Source of the DNA: Janthinobacterium sp051380875
Lineage (GTDB): Bacteria; Pseudomonadota; Gammaproteobacteria; Burkholderiales; Burkholderiaceae_D
DNA: 64,000 bases
Direction: 5' to 3'
Assembly: GCF_051380875.1 (NCBI RefSeq)
Contig: NZ_JBNYXW010000009.1
Coordinates: forward strand, 1 to 64,000
Under the pieces are notes generated by a model that was not told the origin of the DNA, ran no database searches, and saw only the letters and a list, made by a program, of their open reading frames with translations. Positions 27,180-35,816 of the stretch are shown here, piece after piece. Numbering within the stretch: the stretch's first letter is position 1; each line of letters starts with the position of its first letter. The position numbers and the translations under genes are program-made.

Positions 27180-28955
27180 ATGACTATCGTAAAAAACAAA
27201 GTAGATGCCGTCATCGTCGGTGCTGGCTGGACCGGTGCCATCATGGCCAAGGAACTGACGGACGCCGGCCTGAACGTGGTGATCCTGGAGCGCGGCCCCG
27301 ACCGCGACACGCAGCCCGATTTCGCCTACCCGCGCGTGGTCGACGAGCTTGAAGGCTCGGTGCACCGCAAGTACTTGCAATCGCTGTCGAAGGAAACCGT
27401 GACCGCGCGCCACGGCATCAACGACACGGCCGTGCCGTACCGGCAGATGGGCTCGTTCAAGCCCGGCACCGGCGTCGGCGGCGCCGGTTCGCACTGGTCT
27501 GGCGCGCACTTTCGCGCGCTGCCCGAGGATTTCACGGTGCGCAGCAGCCTGGAGCAGCGCTTCGGCAAGAAATTCATTCCCGCCAACATGACGGTGCAGG
27601 ATTTCCCTGTCACCTACGACGAACTGGAACCGCATTTCTCGCACTTTGAAGATGTGTGCGGCACCTCCGGCAAGGCCGGCGTCGTCAACGGGCAGGTTCT
27701 TGCCGGCGGCAACCCGTTCGAGGGCTCGCGCAAGAAAGAATACCCGCTCGGCCCGAATCCCAACTACCTGGGCGCCGAATGGTTCCACAAGGCCGCCAGG
27801 GAGGTGGGCTACCACCCGTTCCCGATCCCGGCCTCGAACGCTTCGGCGGTGTATACCAACCCTTATGGCTGCCAGATGGCGCCATGCAACGCCTGCGGCT
27901 TCTGCTCCGACTACGGCTGCCTGAATTATTCGAAGGCCAGCCCGAACATCAGTATCTTCCCGGTCCTGCGCGGGCGCAAGAACTTCGAGCTGCGCACGCT
28001 GGCGCAGGTGCTGAAGGTGAACCTGACGGCGGACAAGAAGAAGGCCACCGGCGTCACCTACCTCGACGCGCAGGGCCGTGAGACCGAGCAGCCGGCGGAC
28101 CTGGTGCTGCTGTGCGCGTTCTCGCTGTTTAACGTGCACATGATGCTGGTGTCGGGCATCGGCAAGCCGTACGACCCGGTCAGCAAGACCGGCACCGTGG
28201 GCCGCAACTACTCGTACCAGAACCTGAACCGGGTGGTGATGTTCTTCGACAAGAGCGTGCACGCCAACGGCTTCATCGGCATCGGCGGCGGCGGCGCCAC
28301 CTTCGACGACCTCAACGGCAACCGCAACGACAGCGCCAAGACCGGCTACATCGGCGGCGGCATCATCTGGGCGCGCCAGCCCGGCGCCGGCCCGGTGCGC
28401 GGCATCCAGACCGAGCCTGGCGTGCCGAACTGGGGCAGCGCGTGGAAGAAGGGCGTCAAGGACTCCTTCCTGCACTCGTTCTACTACGAGGTGCAAGGTT
28501 CGTGCATGGCATACGACGACGCCTACCTCGATCTCGATCCGACCTACCGGGATGCGTTCGGCCGTCCGCTGCTGCGCATGACCTTCGACTGGCATGACAA
28601 CGAGATCAAGGCCTCGCAATACCTGGTCGAGAAGGCCACCGACATGTGCAAGGTGCTGGGGCCGAAGGCGATGAAGGGCGACGCCAAGAAGGATGGCTCG
28701 CACTACAACATCACGCAGTACCAGTCCACGCACACTTGCGGCGGCGCCATCATGGGCAGCGATCCGACAACGTCGCCGCTGAACCGCTACCTGCAATCGT
28801 GGGATGTGTCGAACGTGTTTGCGCCGGGCGCCAACGCTTTCCCGCAAAACAATGGCTACAACCCGACCGGCATGGTCGGCGCGCTGACCTACTGGTGCGC
28901 TACGGCGATCCGCGAGCAGTATCTGAAGAACCCCGGCCCGCTGGTGCAGGCATAA
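27180..28955 (+). CDS. Gluconate 2-dehydrogenase-type flavoprotein subunit
   Basis: A 591-residue GMC-family FAD enzyme. The ADP-binding motif VIVGAGWTGAIMAKEL is near residues 11-26, followed by GTGVGGAGSHWSGAHFR and the CNACGFCSDYGC cysteine cluster typical of gluconate/2-ketogluconate dehydrogenases. The C-terminal part contains STHTCGGAIMG and NNGYNPTGMVGAL. It lacks its own signal and is probably exported with the Tat subunit encoded just before. It oxidises a sugar acid (gluconate, 2-ketogluconate or similar) and passes electrons to the triheme cytochrome. Confidence 0.85.
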   Translation: MTIVKNKVDAVIVGAGWTGAIMAKELTDAGLNVVILERGPDRDTQPDFAYPRVVDELEGSVHRKYLQSLSKETVTARHGINDTAVPYRQMGSFKPGTGVGGAGSHWSGAHFRALPEDFTVRSSLEQRFGKKFIPANMTVQDFPVTYDELEPHFSHFEDVCGTSGKAGVVNGQVLAGGNPFEGSRKKEYPLGPNPNYLGAEWFHKAAREVGYHPFPIPASNASAVYTNPYGCQMAPCNACGFCSDYGCLNYSKASPNISIFPVLRGRKNFELRTLAQVLKVNLTADKKKATGVTYLDAQGRETEQPADLVLLCAFSLFNVHMMLVSGIGKPYDPVSKTGTVGRNYSYQNLNRVVMFFDKSVHANGFIGIGGGGATFDDLNGNRNDSAKTGYIGGGIIWARQPGAGPVRGIQTEPGVPNWGSAWKKGVKDSFLHSFYYEVQGSCMAYDDAYLDLDPTYRDAFGRPLLRMTFDWHDNEIKASQYLVEKATDMCKVLGPKAMKGDAKKDGSHYNITQYQSTHTCGGAIMGSDPTTSPLNRYLQSWDVSNVFAPGANAFPQNNGYNPTGMVGALTYWCATAIREQYLKNPGPLVQA

Positions 28956-28964
28956 GGACAAGCG

Positions 28965-30347
28965 ATGAGAAAAATGACTTCCAAAAAATGCCTGGCCGGC
29001 GCCGCCGGTATTGTCGTGCTGGGCCTCGCTGGCGCCTTCGGCTACGCCATGCTGTCCACCTCCACGCGCGCCATCGCGCCGGTAGCGGCCGATGGCGAGC
29101 TGGCGGCCCTGATCGATACGGGCCGCTACGTGGCCACCGCGGCCGACTGCATCGCCTGCCACACGGCGCCGGGCGGCAAGCCGTTCGCCGGCGCACTGGC
29201 CATGGCCACGCCGATCGGTACCCTGTACAGCACCAATATCACGCCCGACAAGCAGTACGGCATCGGCAATTACAGCCTGAACGATTTTGACCGCGCCGTG
29301 CGGCACGGCATGACGCCGCAGGGCGGCACGCTGTACCCGGCCATGCCCTATCCTTCGTATGCGCGCATGACGGATGACGACGTGCGGGCGCTGTATGCTT
29401 ACTTCATGCAAGGCGTAGCGGCCGTCCCGACGGCTAACCGCGACAGCGACATCGCCTGGCCGCTGTCGATCCGCTGGCCACTGGCCATCTGGCGCAAGAC
29501 CTTCGCGCCAGCCGTGCCGGACGCGCCTTTGATGCTGTCGAAGTACCAGAATGGCGCCATTGCGCGCGGCGCCTATCTGGTGCAAAGCCTGGGCCACTGC
29601 GGCAGTTGCCACACGCCGCGCGCCGCCACGCTGCAGGAGCTGGCGCTGGACGACGGCGACCCGCGCTACCTGTCGGGCGGCCCGGTGATCGACGGCTGGC
29701 TGGCCGTCAACCTGCGCGGCGACCAGGCGGCCGGCCTGGGCCGCTGGTCCGAGCAGGACATCGTCGACACGCTGCGTGGTGCACGCAATGCCCGCTATGC
29801 CGTGCTCGGCAGTCCGATGGCCGAGGTGGTCAAGCACAGCACGCAGCACTTGACCGAGCCGGATCTGCAAGCCGTCGCCGCTTACCTGAAAACTCTGCCC
29901 GCAGCAGCATCGGAGCCGGGCAGTTACCGGGCCAGCAACGATACGGCCCTCGCCCTCAAGGCGGGGCGCGAAGAGGGCAGGGGTGCGCAGTTGTATCTCG
30001 ATAATTGCGCGGCCTGCCACCGCAGCGATGGCGTGTCGAACGCGAAGGTGTTCCCTGCGCTGGCGGGCAATCCGTCCGTGCTGGCCGGCAATCCGACCTC
30101 GCTGATCCGCGTCATCCTGGCTGGCTCGACCTTGCCATCGACGCAAAGCGCGCCATCGAATCTGGGCATGCCGGGCTTTGCCTGGCGCATGACGGATGAG
30201 GAAGTGGCGCAGTTGGCCACGTTCGTGCGCCACAGCTGGGGCAACCAGGCGCCGGCCGCCACGGCAAGTGAAGTGGCGAGCGTGCGCAAGGCGGTGCTGC
30301 ACGAGGCGGCCAAGCCGGCCAAGGTGGAATTGGTCACCGCTTCCTGA
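28965..30347 (+). CDS. Triheme cytochrome c subunit of gluconate dehydrogenase
   Basis: A 460-residue membrane-anchored cytochrome with an N-terminal hydrophobic signal/anchor and three CxxCH sites: CIACH at residue 62, CGSCH at 212 and CAACH at 348. This three-domain layout is that of alcohol/gluconate dehydrogenase cytochrome subunits, which feed ubiquinone in the periplasmic face of the membrane. It starts 10 bases after the flavoprotein gene and ends just before a strong terminator, closing the three-gene operon. Confidence 0.88.
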   Translation: MRKMTSKKCLAGAAGIVVLGLAGAFGYAMLSTSTRAIAPVAADGELAALIDTGRYVATAADCIACHTAPGGKPFAGALAMATPIGTLYSTNITPDKQYGIGNYSLNDFDRAVRHGMTPQGGTLYPAMPYPSYARMTDDDVRALYAYFMQGVAAVPTANRDSDIAWPLSIRWPLAIWRKTFAPAVPDAPLMLSKYQNGAIARGAYLVQSLGHCGSCHTPRAATLQELALDDGDPRYLSGGPVIDGWLAVNLRGDQAAGLGRWSEQDIVDTLRGARNARYAVLGSPMAEVVKHSTQHLTEPDLQAVAAYLKTLPAAASEPGSYRASNDTALALKAGREEGRGAQLYLDNCAACHRSDGVSNAKVFPALAGNPSVLAGNPTSLIRVILAGSTLPSTQSAPSNLGMPGFAWRMTDEEVAQLATFVRHSWGNQAPAATASEVASVRKAVLHEAAKPAKVELVTAS

Positions 30348-30361
30348 GCGGTGCGTGCATG

Positions 30362-30394
30362 AAAAAATGAGGCGCTTCGGCGCCTCATTTTTTT
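30362..30394. terminator. Bidirectional terminator with UUCG loop
   Basis: TGAGGCGC and its complement close a TTCG tetraloop, flanked by A6 and T7. It terminates the cytochrome operon on the plus strand and the SDR gene on the minus strand. Confidence 0.9.
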
Positions 30395-30425
30395 GCTGCC
30401 GTGCAAGGACGGCTTATTGCAGGTG

Positions 30426-31208
30426 TTATTGCATATGCCAGCCGTGGCTCACCACGATGGATTGTCCGCTCAAGGCTGTCGACGGGAAGGCGGCCAGGAA
30501 GACGGCAGTTTGCGCCACGTCTTGCGTGGTGGTGAATTCGCCGTCGATGGTGTCTTTCAGCATCACTTTCTTGATCACGTCTTCTTCGCTGATGTTCAGC
30601 TGGGCCGCCTGCTCGGGGATTTGCTTGTCGACCAGCGGCGTGCGTACGAAACCGGGGCAGATGACGTTGGCGCGGATGCCGTCTTTCGCGCCCTCCTTGG
30701 CCACCACCTTGGCCAGGCCCAGCAGACCATGCTTGGCTGCAACATAGGCGCTCTTGAAGGGCGAACCTTCGTGCGAGTGCACGGAGCCCATGTAAATGAT
30801 GGCGCCGCCGCGGCCCTCCTTGATCATTTCGCGCATACAGGCGCGCGTGGTCAGAAAAGCACCGTCCAGGTGGATGGCCAGCATCTTTTTCCACTGCTCG
30901 AACGGGTAATCGACGACGGGGCTGATGATCTGGATGCCGGCATTGCTGATCAGGATGTCGATGCCGCCGAAGTGGGCCACGGCATCGGCCACGCCCTTGT
31001 CGACCTGCTCTTCGCTGGAGACATCCATGGCGACGGCAAACGCCTGGCCGCCCGCCTGCTTGATTTCCTCGGCCGTCTTGCTGGCCGCTTCCAGGGCCAG
31101 GTCGGCGATGACGACCTTGGCGCCTTGTTTCGCGTATTCAATCGCCATTTCCTTGCCGATGCCGCTGGCGGCGCCGGTAATCAGTGCGACTTTGTCCTTG
31201 AGTTGCAT
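30426..31208 (-). CDS. bdhA: 3-hydroxybutyrate dehydrogenase-like SDR
   Basis: A 260-residue short-chain dehydrogenase: the nucleotide-binding motif is TGAASGIGKE near residue 10, NAG is present, and the catalytic Ser and YVAAK motif lie in MGSVHSHEGSPFKSAYVAAK. HSHEGSPFKSAYVAAKHG and the C-terminal SHGWHMQ are typical of D-3-hydroxybutyrate dehydrogenase, which converts it to acetoacetate with NAD+. AAGGA lies before ATG 31208. It lies 93 bases downstream of an AraC gene on the same strand. Since SDR specificity is hard to read, a role with the neighbouring kinase/dehydrogenase operon is also possible. Confidence 0.78.
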   Translation of the reverse strand: MQLKDKVALITGAASGIGKEMAIEYAKQGAKVVIADLALEAASKTAEEIKQAGGQAFAVAMDVSSEEQVDKGVADAVAHFGGIDILISNAGIQIISPVVDYPFEQWKKMLAIHLDGAFLTTRACMREMIKEGRGGAIIYMGSVHSHEGSPFKSAYVAAKHGLLGLAKVVAKEGAKDGIRANVICPGFVRTPLVDKQIPEQAAQLNISEEDVIKKVMLKDTIDGEFTTTQDVAQTAVFLAAFPSTALSGQSIVVSHGWHMQ

Positions 31209-31301
31209 ATTAATCCTTTGCATTACGGGTTGGAGTGATCGTGGGAAGCATAGCCTATGCCAGTATAGCCAGAAAACCTGCTGCGCATGCCAGGAACACG
31301 C

Positions 31302-32369
31302 CTACAAGGCTTGCTGGCGGACCTGTTCGCGCCAGGCGCCGGGATTGGTGCCGGCCCAGGTGCGAAACGCGTGGTTGAAGGCGCTTTGCTCCTGGTAGCC
31401 CAATAAAAAGGCGATGTCGACCAGCGACACGCCCGGCTGGCGCAGGTAGTCGCGCGCCAGGCCATAGCGGACCTGGTCCAGCACGGCCTGGAAACTGGTG
31501 CCCGCGTCGGCCAGCTTGCGCTGCAGGGTGCGCGGCGTGACGGCCAGTGCGGCGGCCACATCGGCCAGCCTTGCCGCACCGTGGCGCAGGCCGGCGGCGA
31601 TGGCAGTGCGCACCTGCGCATCGATGCCCTCCACGCTGCCAGCATTGCCTTGGCGCTGCGCCAGCAATTGCTCCGCATGCAGGCATAGCACGGGATACAG
31701 GCTGACATCGGCGTTCGGCACGGGCCAGTCCAGTACTTGTGCATCGAACGTGGCCGTGTTGGCGTCGGCGCCGAAGGCGGGCAGGCTGCCCAGCACGCGC
31801 ACGTATTCGTCGCGGTGCGTGGCGTGGCACAGCAAGTCGCCGCCGCCATCGTGGGTGAACGCCAGCTGGGCCGGCGGCAGCGGCATGCCGGCCAGCCAGT
31901 CGCCGCACACGCGGATGCCCGCAAAGACGCTGTCGACCAGGTGCCGGCTGGCGGCCGGGTAGTGGCTGGTCCAGCGGTAATGCGCGAGGGCGCCGTCGCG
32001 CAGCAGGGTAGAGCGGCCCAGGTCGTGCGCCAGCCGTTCATAGCGGGCCGTCTGTTCCAGCGCCTGACCCACGTCCTTGCAACTGAGCAAGATCAAGCCA
32101 TAGGCGCTATACGTGCCCATGCGCACGCGCTGGCCCACGTGCAGGCCGAAATGCGCGTCGCCCGCCAGGCTGGCGCCTGCGTCGAGCAAGCGCACATAGT
32201 CGCGCGCGGCCAGGGTGGCCGTAGGCGCCTCCAAGCTGTGCGGCGCCACGCCCGCTGCCTGCGCCAGGGTGGCGCCATCAATGCCATGCGCGCCAGCCGC
32301 CTCCAGCAGCGGCTGCAGATAGGCGGCCGCGACCCGCCCTTGCGCGTGGTGGCTGTCAGTGCGTGTCAT
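31302..32369 (-). CDS. AraC-family regulator with arabinose-binding-like domain
   Basis: A 355-residue regulator with a long N-terminal domain (YVRLLDAGASLAGDAHFGLH; LILLSCKDVGQALEQTARYE) of the type found in OruR/ArgR-like AraC proteins, then a C-terminal double helix-turn-helix (VTPRTLQRKLADAGTSFQ; LVDIAFLLGYQEQSAFNHAF). It faces away from the flavoprotein-GlpD-kinase operon and shares with it a 176-base promoter region containing five short repeats. It probably controls that operon, the SDR gene, or both. Confidence 0.82.
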   Translation of the reverse strand: MTRTDSHHAQGRVAAAYLQPLLEAAGAHGIDGATLAQAAGVAPHSLEAPTATLAARDYVRLLDAGASLAGDAHFGLHVGQRVRMGTYSAYGLILLSCKDVGQALEQTARYERLAHDLGRSTLLRDGALAHYRWTSHYPAASRHLVDSVFAGIRVCGDWLAGMPLPPAQLAFTHDGGGDLLCHATHRDEYVRVLGSLPAFGADANTATFDAQVLDWPVPNADVSLYPVLCLHAEQLLAQRQGNAGSVEGIDAQVRTAIAAGLRHGAARLADVAAALAVTPRTLQRKLADAGTSFQAVLDQVRYGLARDYLRQPGVSLVDIAFLLGYQEQSAFNHAFRTWAGTNPGAWREQVRQQAL

Positions 32370-32432
32370 GATGGAACAATGCGATTGTCATGAAAAACCA
32401 ATACCCGTCGTCTGTGGCGGCATATGCTATTG

Positions 32433-32494
32433 ATCTGGCAATTAGATCTGGCAAGAAGGTCAGGCAATAGATCAGGCAATAGATCAGGAAAGAA
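32433..32494. repeat. Five 12-13 bp direct repeats, candidate operator
   Basis: Five units of the form GATC(T/A)GGCAATA begin at 32433, 32446, 32459, 32471 and 32483; the third reads GGTC and the last GATCAGGAAAGA. The spacing is 13, 13, 12 and 12 bases. They fill the divergent promoter region between the AraC gene and the flavoprotein gene, ending about 50 bases before the latter. The spacing (a little over one helical turn) and the neighbouring AraC gene suggest a multi-site operator. Confidence 0.6.
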
Positions 32495-32545
32495 CAGTAT
32501 AGCAAGCCGCCGTGGCGCGCAACTGGGACTGACAAGGGAGCATTG

Positions 32546-34156
32546 ATGCAACGCTGGAATGGCTGGGGGGACGAGAGCATCGTGTATGCGCTGAGCGGGG
32601 AGGCGCTGGCATTCCTGGGCGAGCGGCTGGGGCCGGGCAGCCCCAGCGTGGACGCCAGCTTCGAAGACGCTTGCGCGCGGGTGCCCGCTTCGCGCCTGGT
32701 GCCGCATCCGCTGATCGATACTGCGCCGGCCACGCGCGTGCGCCATGCGCTGGGTCAAAGCCTGCCCGACTGGTTCAAGCTGCGCCACGGCCGCATCGGT
32801 GCCGTGCCCGATGGCGTGGCCTTTCCAGACAGCGCGCAGCAGGTGCGCCAGTTGCTCGACTACGCACGCCAGGCTTGCGTGGCCGTGATTCCACACGGCG
32901 GCGGCACCAGCGTGGCCGGGCATTTGACGGTGGCGCCGGGCGCGCGTCCCGTGCTGGCGCTCAGCCTCAGGCATCTGTGCGCGCTGGGCCACCTGGACCG
33001 CGAAGCGCAGCTGGCCACGTTTGGCGCGGGCGTGTATGGCCCCGACCTGGAAGCGCAGTTGCGCGCGCACGGCTATACCCTGGGACACTATCCGCAGTCG
33101 TTCGAGTATTCGACCCTGGGTGGCTGGATCGCCACGCGCTCGTCTGGCCAGCAGTCCCTGCGCTATGGCCGCATCGAGCATCTGTTCGCGGGCGGCGAAG
33201 TGGAAACGCCGGCCGGTACCCTGACGATCCCCACGTTTCCTGCCTCGGCCGCTGGCATCGACCTGCGCGAAATGGTACTTGGCTCGGAAGGCAGGATGGG
33301 CATCGTCACGCAGGCCACCGTGCGCATCGTGCCGCTGCCGCCCTATGAAGCGTTCCACGCCGTGTTCTTTGCCAGTTGGGCGCAGGCGCAAGCGGCCGTG
33401 CGGGCGCTGGCGCAGGCCGATCTGCAGCTATCCATGCTGCGCCTGTCGAATGCACTGGAGACGCAAACCATGCTGACCCTGGCCGGGCACAAGAAACTGG
33501 TGGGACTGTTGGAACGTTATTTGTCCCTGCGCGGCTGCGGCGACGGCAAGTGCATGCTGATGGTGGGCGTCAGCGGGGAAGCGGGGCCGGCGCGCGCGGC
33601 CTTGCGTGGCGCCTTGTCGCTGGCGCGGCGCAACAAAGGCGTGCACGTGGGGCGCCACATGGGCGACAAATGGAAGCAGGGGCGCTTTCGCAATGTGTAT
33701 CTGCGCAATGGCGCCTGGGAGCATGGCTACGTGATCGACACGGTGGAGACGGCCGTCGACTGGCCCCGCGTGACTTTGATGATGGCGGCGCTGGAGCAGG
33801 CCGGTACCGCTGCGCTGGCCGCGCATGGCGAGCAAGTGCACGCGTACACGCATCTGTCGCACGTGTACGCGCAGGGCGCCAGCGTCTACACCACCTATGT
33901 GTACCGGCTGGCGCCCACGTTCGAGGAAAACATGGCGCGCTGGCGCAGCCTGAAAGACGCGGCCAGCGCGGCCATCGTGGCCAACGGCGGCACCATCAGC
34001 CATCAGCATGGCGTGGGCACCGATCACGCGCCGTGGCTGGCGGCCGAAAAGGGCGAGCTGGGTATCGCGGCCATGCGCGCGCTGTTTCGGCAGGTGGACC
34101 CGCAGGGCATGATGAATCCCGGTAAATTGCTGCCTGATGCCGGGGCCATATTGTGA
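32546..34156 (+). CDS. FAD-binding oxidase, alkyl-DHAP synthase-like
   Basis: A 536-residue FAD enzyme of the VAO/PCMH fold. The FAD-binding part has IPHGGGTSVAGH and YSTLGGWIATRSSGQQS; the latter is the alkylglycerone-phosphate synthase (AGPS) signature. The C-terminal GGTISHQHGVGTDHAPWL keeps two of the three clustered histidines of AGPS. GGGAG precedes ATG 32546. AGPS exchanges the acyl group of acyl-DHAP for a fatty alcohol; bacterial relatives such as E. coli YgcU are uncharacterised. It overlaps the GlpD-like gene by 4 bases (GTGA), so the two are made together. Confidence 0.75.
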   Translation: MQRWNGWGDESIVYALSGEALAFLGERLGPGSPSVDASFEDACARVPASRLVPHPLIDTAPATRVRHALGQSLPDWFKLRHGRIGAVPDGVAFPDSAQQVRQLLDYARQACVAVIPHGGGTSVAGHLTVAPGARPVLALSLRHLCALGHLDREAQLATFGAGVYGPDLEAQLRAHGYTLGHYPQSFEYSTLGGWIATRSSGQQSLRYGRIEHLFAGGEVETPAGTLTIPTFPASAAGIDLREMVLGSEGRMGIVTQATVRIVPLPPYEAFHAVFFASWAQAQAAVRALAQADLQLSMLRLSNALETQTMLTLAGHKKLVGLLERYLSLRGCGDGKCMLMVGVSGEAGPARAALRGALSLARRNKGVHVGRHMGDKWKQGRFRNVYLRNGAWEHGYVIDTVETAVDWPRVTLMMAALEQAGTAALAAHGEQVHAYTHLSHVYAQGASVYTTYVYRLAPTFEENMARWRSLKDAASAAIVANGGTISHQHGVGTDHAPWLAAEKGELGIAAMRALFRQVDPQGMMNPGKLLPDAGAIL

Positions 34157-35745
34157 ACCATGGCTTGCTCAGGGAAGATTTGCCCGCCATCCTGGCGCGC
34201 GAGTGGGATGTGCTGATCGTCGGCGGCGGCATCACGGGCGCCGGCATCTTGCTCGAAGCATCGCGGCGCGGCTTGAAAGCCCTGCTGGTGGAACAGCGCG
34301 ATTTCGCCTGGGGCACGTCGAGCCGCTCATCGAAACTGGTGCACGGCGGCTTGCGCTATCTCAAACAGGGGCAGTTCGCGATGACGCGCGAGTCGGTGCA
34401 TGAACGGCAAGCCTTGCTGACGGATGCGGCGGGACTGGTCGAGCCGCAAGGCTTTGCCTTTGGCGATTATCTCGGCAGGAAGCCGGGCCGGCGCCAGTTC
34501 ATGCTGGGCCTGGCCATCTATGACGTCATGGCTGGCCGGCGCGCGCGCCGCTACGTCGATGCGGCGGACTTTGCCATGCTGGCGCCGCACATCGAACGTG
34601 AGGGTTTGCGCGGCGGCATGCTGTACCAGGATGCCAAGACGGACGATGCGCGCCTGGTGCTGCGCGTGCTGCAGGAAGCGCGGCGCCACGGCGGCGTGGC
34701 CGTCAATTACCTGGGCGTGGACGCCTTGCTGCGCGAGGGGGATGAAAAAACAGGAAAAGTCGTGGGCGCCACGCTGAAAGATGCCGTTGGCGGCGCCACG
34801 CCTGCCGTGCGTGCGCGCCTGGTGATCAGCGCCACGGGCGCCTGGGCCGACAACTTGCGCGGGCAAGTGGGTGCGCAGCCGAAACTGCGGCCTTTGCGCG
34901 GCAGCCATCTGCTGCTGCCCGCCTGGCGCTTGCCGCTGGCGCAAGCCGTCAGCCTGATGCATCCGCACGATGGCCGCCCCGTGTTTGCCTATCCGTGGGA
35001 GGGCGTGACCCTGGTGGGCACCACCGATGTCGATCACGCTGGCAGCCTGGAAAACGAGGCGGCCATCACGCGCGCTGAACTCGCCTATCTGCTCGCCGCA
35101 TTGCAGTGGCAGTTCCCGCAGCTGGCGCTGGGTGAAAAAGATGTGCTGGCCACGTTTTCCGGTGTGCGCCCCGTGATCGACAGCGGCCAGCTTGACCCGT
35201 CAAAGGAAGCGCGCGAACATGCGCTATGGCTGGAAAACGGCTTGCTGACGGTCGCGGGCGGCAAGCTGACGACGTTCCGCGTGATCGCCCTCGACGCGCT
35301 GCGCCGCGCCGCGCCGCTGCTGCCAGGCTGGCAGGCGCACTTGCGGCCGTTGCCCATTTTCGACCAGCCAGCACCGCTGGCTGGCAAGGCCATGGCGCTC
35401 GATGGCCAACAGCGTGAGCGCCTGCTGGGCCGCCATGGCGCGGCCGCGCAGGCGCTGTGCGATGCGGCGCACGATGGCGAATTGGCGCCGGTGCCCGGCA
35501 CGCAAACCCTGTGGGCGCAGCTGCGCTGGGGCGCGCGCCAGGAAGATGTGCAGCACCTGGACGACTTGCTGCTGCGGCGCACGCGCCTCGGCCTGCAGCT
35601 CGCTGGCGGCGCGCTTGCCATCATGCCGCGCCTGCGCGCCATCTGCCAGGGCGAACTTGGCTGGGACGATGCGCGCTGGGAAGCGGAGCAGGAGCGCTAC
35701 CTGGCCCTGTGGCGCAGCCATTACAGCGTGCCGCAGGGCGAATGA
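34153..35745 (+). CDS. GlpD-like FAD-dependent glycerol-3-phosphate dehydrogenase
   Basis: A 530-residue flavoprotein of the GlpD family: VLIVGGGITGAGILLEAS near residue 18, then GTSSRSSKLVHGGLRYLKQG, the family hallmark. It oxidises glycerol-3-phosphate, or a substituted form, to the dihydroxyacetone phosphate product and reduces quinone. The start is a GTG whose last two bases overlap the upstream TGA. Placement between an AGPS-like protein and a kinase hints at an alkylated or otherwise modified glycerol phosphate rather than the housekeeping role; that is inference. Confidence 0.8.
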   Translation: MNHGLLREDLPAILAREWDVLIVGGGITGAGILLEASRRGLKALLVEQRDFAWGTSSRSSKLVHGGLRYLKQGQFAMTRESVHERQALLTDAAGLVEPQGFAFGDYLGRKPGRRQFMLGLAIYDVMAGRRARRYVDAADFAMLAPHIEREGLRGGMLYQDAKTDDARLVLRVLQEARRHGGVAVNYLGVDALLREGDEKTGKVVGATLKDAVGGATPAVRARLVISATGAWADNLRGQVGAQPKLRPLRGSHLLLPAWRLPLAQAVSLMHPHDGRPVFAYPWEGVTLVGTTDVDHAGSLENEAAITRAELAYLLAALQWQFPQLALGEKDVLATFSGVRPVIDSGQLDPSKEAREHALWLENGLLTVAGGKLTTFRVIALDALRRAAPLLPGWQAHLRPLPIFDQPAPLAGKAMALDGQQRERLLGRHGAAAQALCDAAHDGELAPVPGTQTLWAQLRWGARQEDVQHLDDLLLRRTRLGLQLAGGALAIMPRLRAICQGELGWDDARWEAEQERYLALWRSHYSVPQGE

Positions 35746-35816
35746 ATAAATGATAAAAAATATAAAAAGGAGAACAGCATCGAGACCATCCTGTTTGACC
35801 TGGCGTTGGCGTTGCC

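Noticed and set aside
27033..30302. Very long open frame antisense to the gluconate dehydrogenase genes (over 1000 codons)
   Set aside because: The composition is His/Arg/Ala-rich with no domain or ribosome-binding site. It mirrors the codon bias of three clear genes on the other strand, as is usual at high GC.
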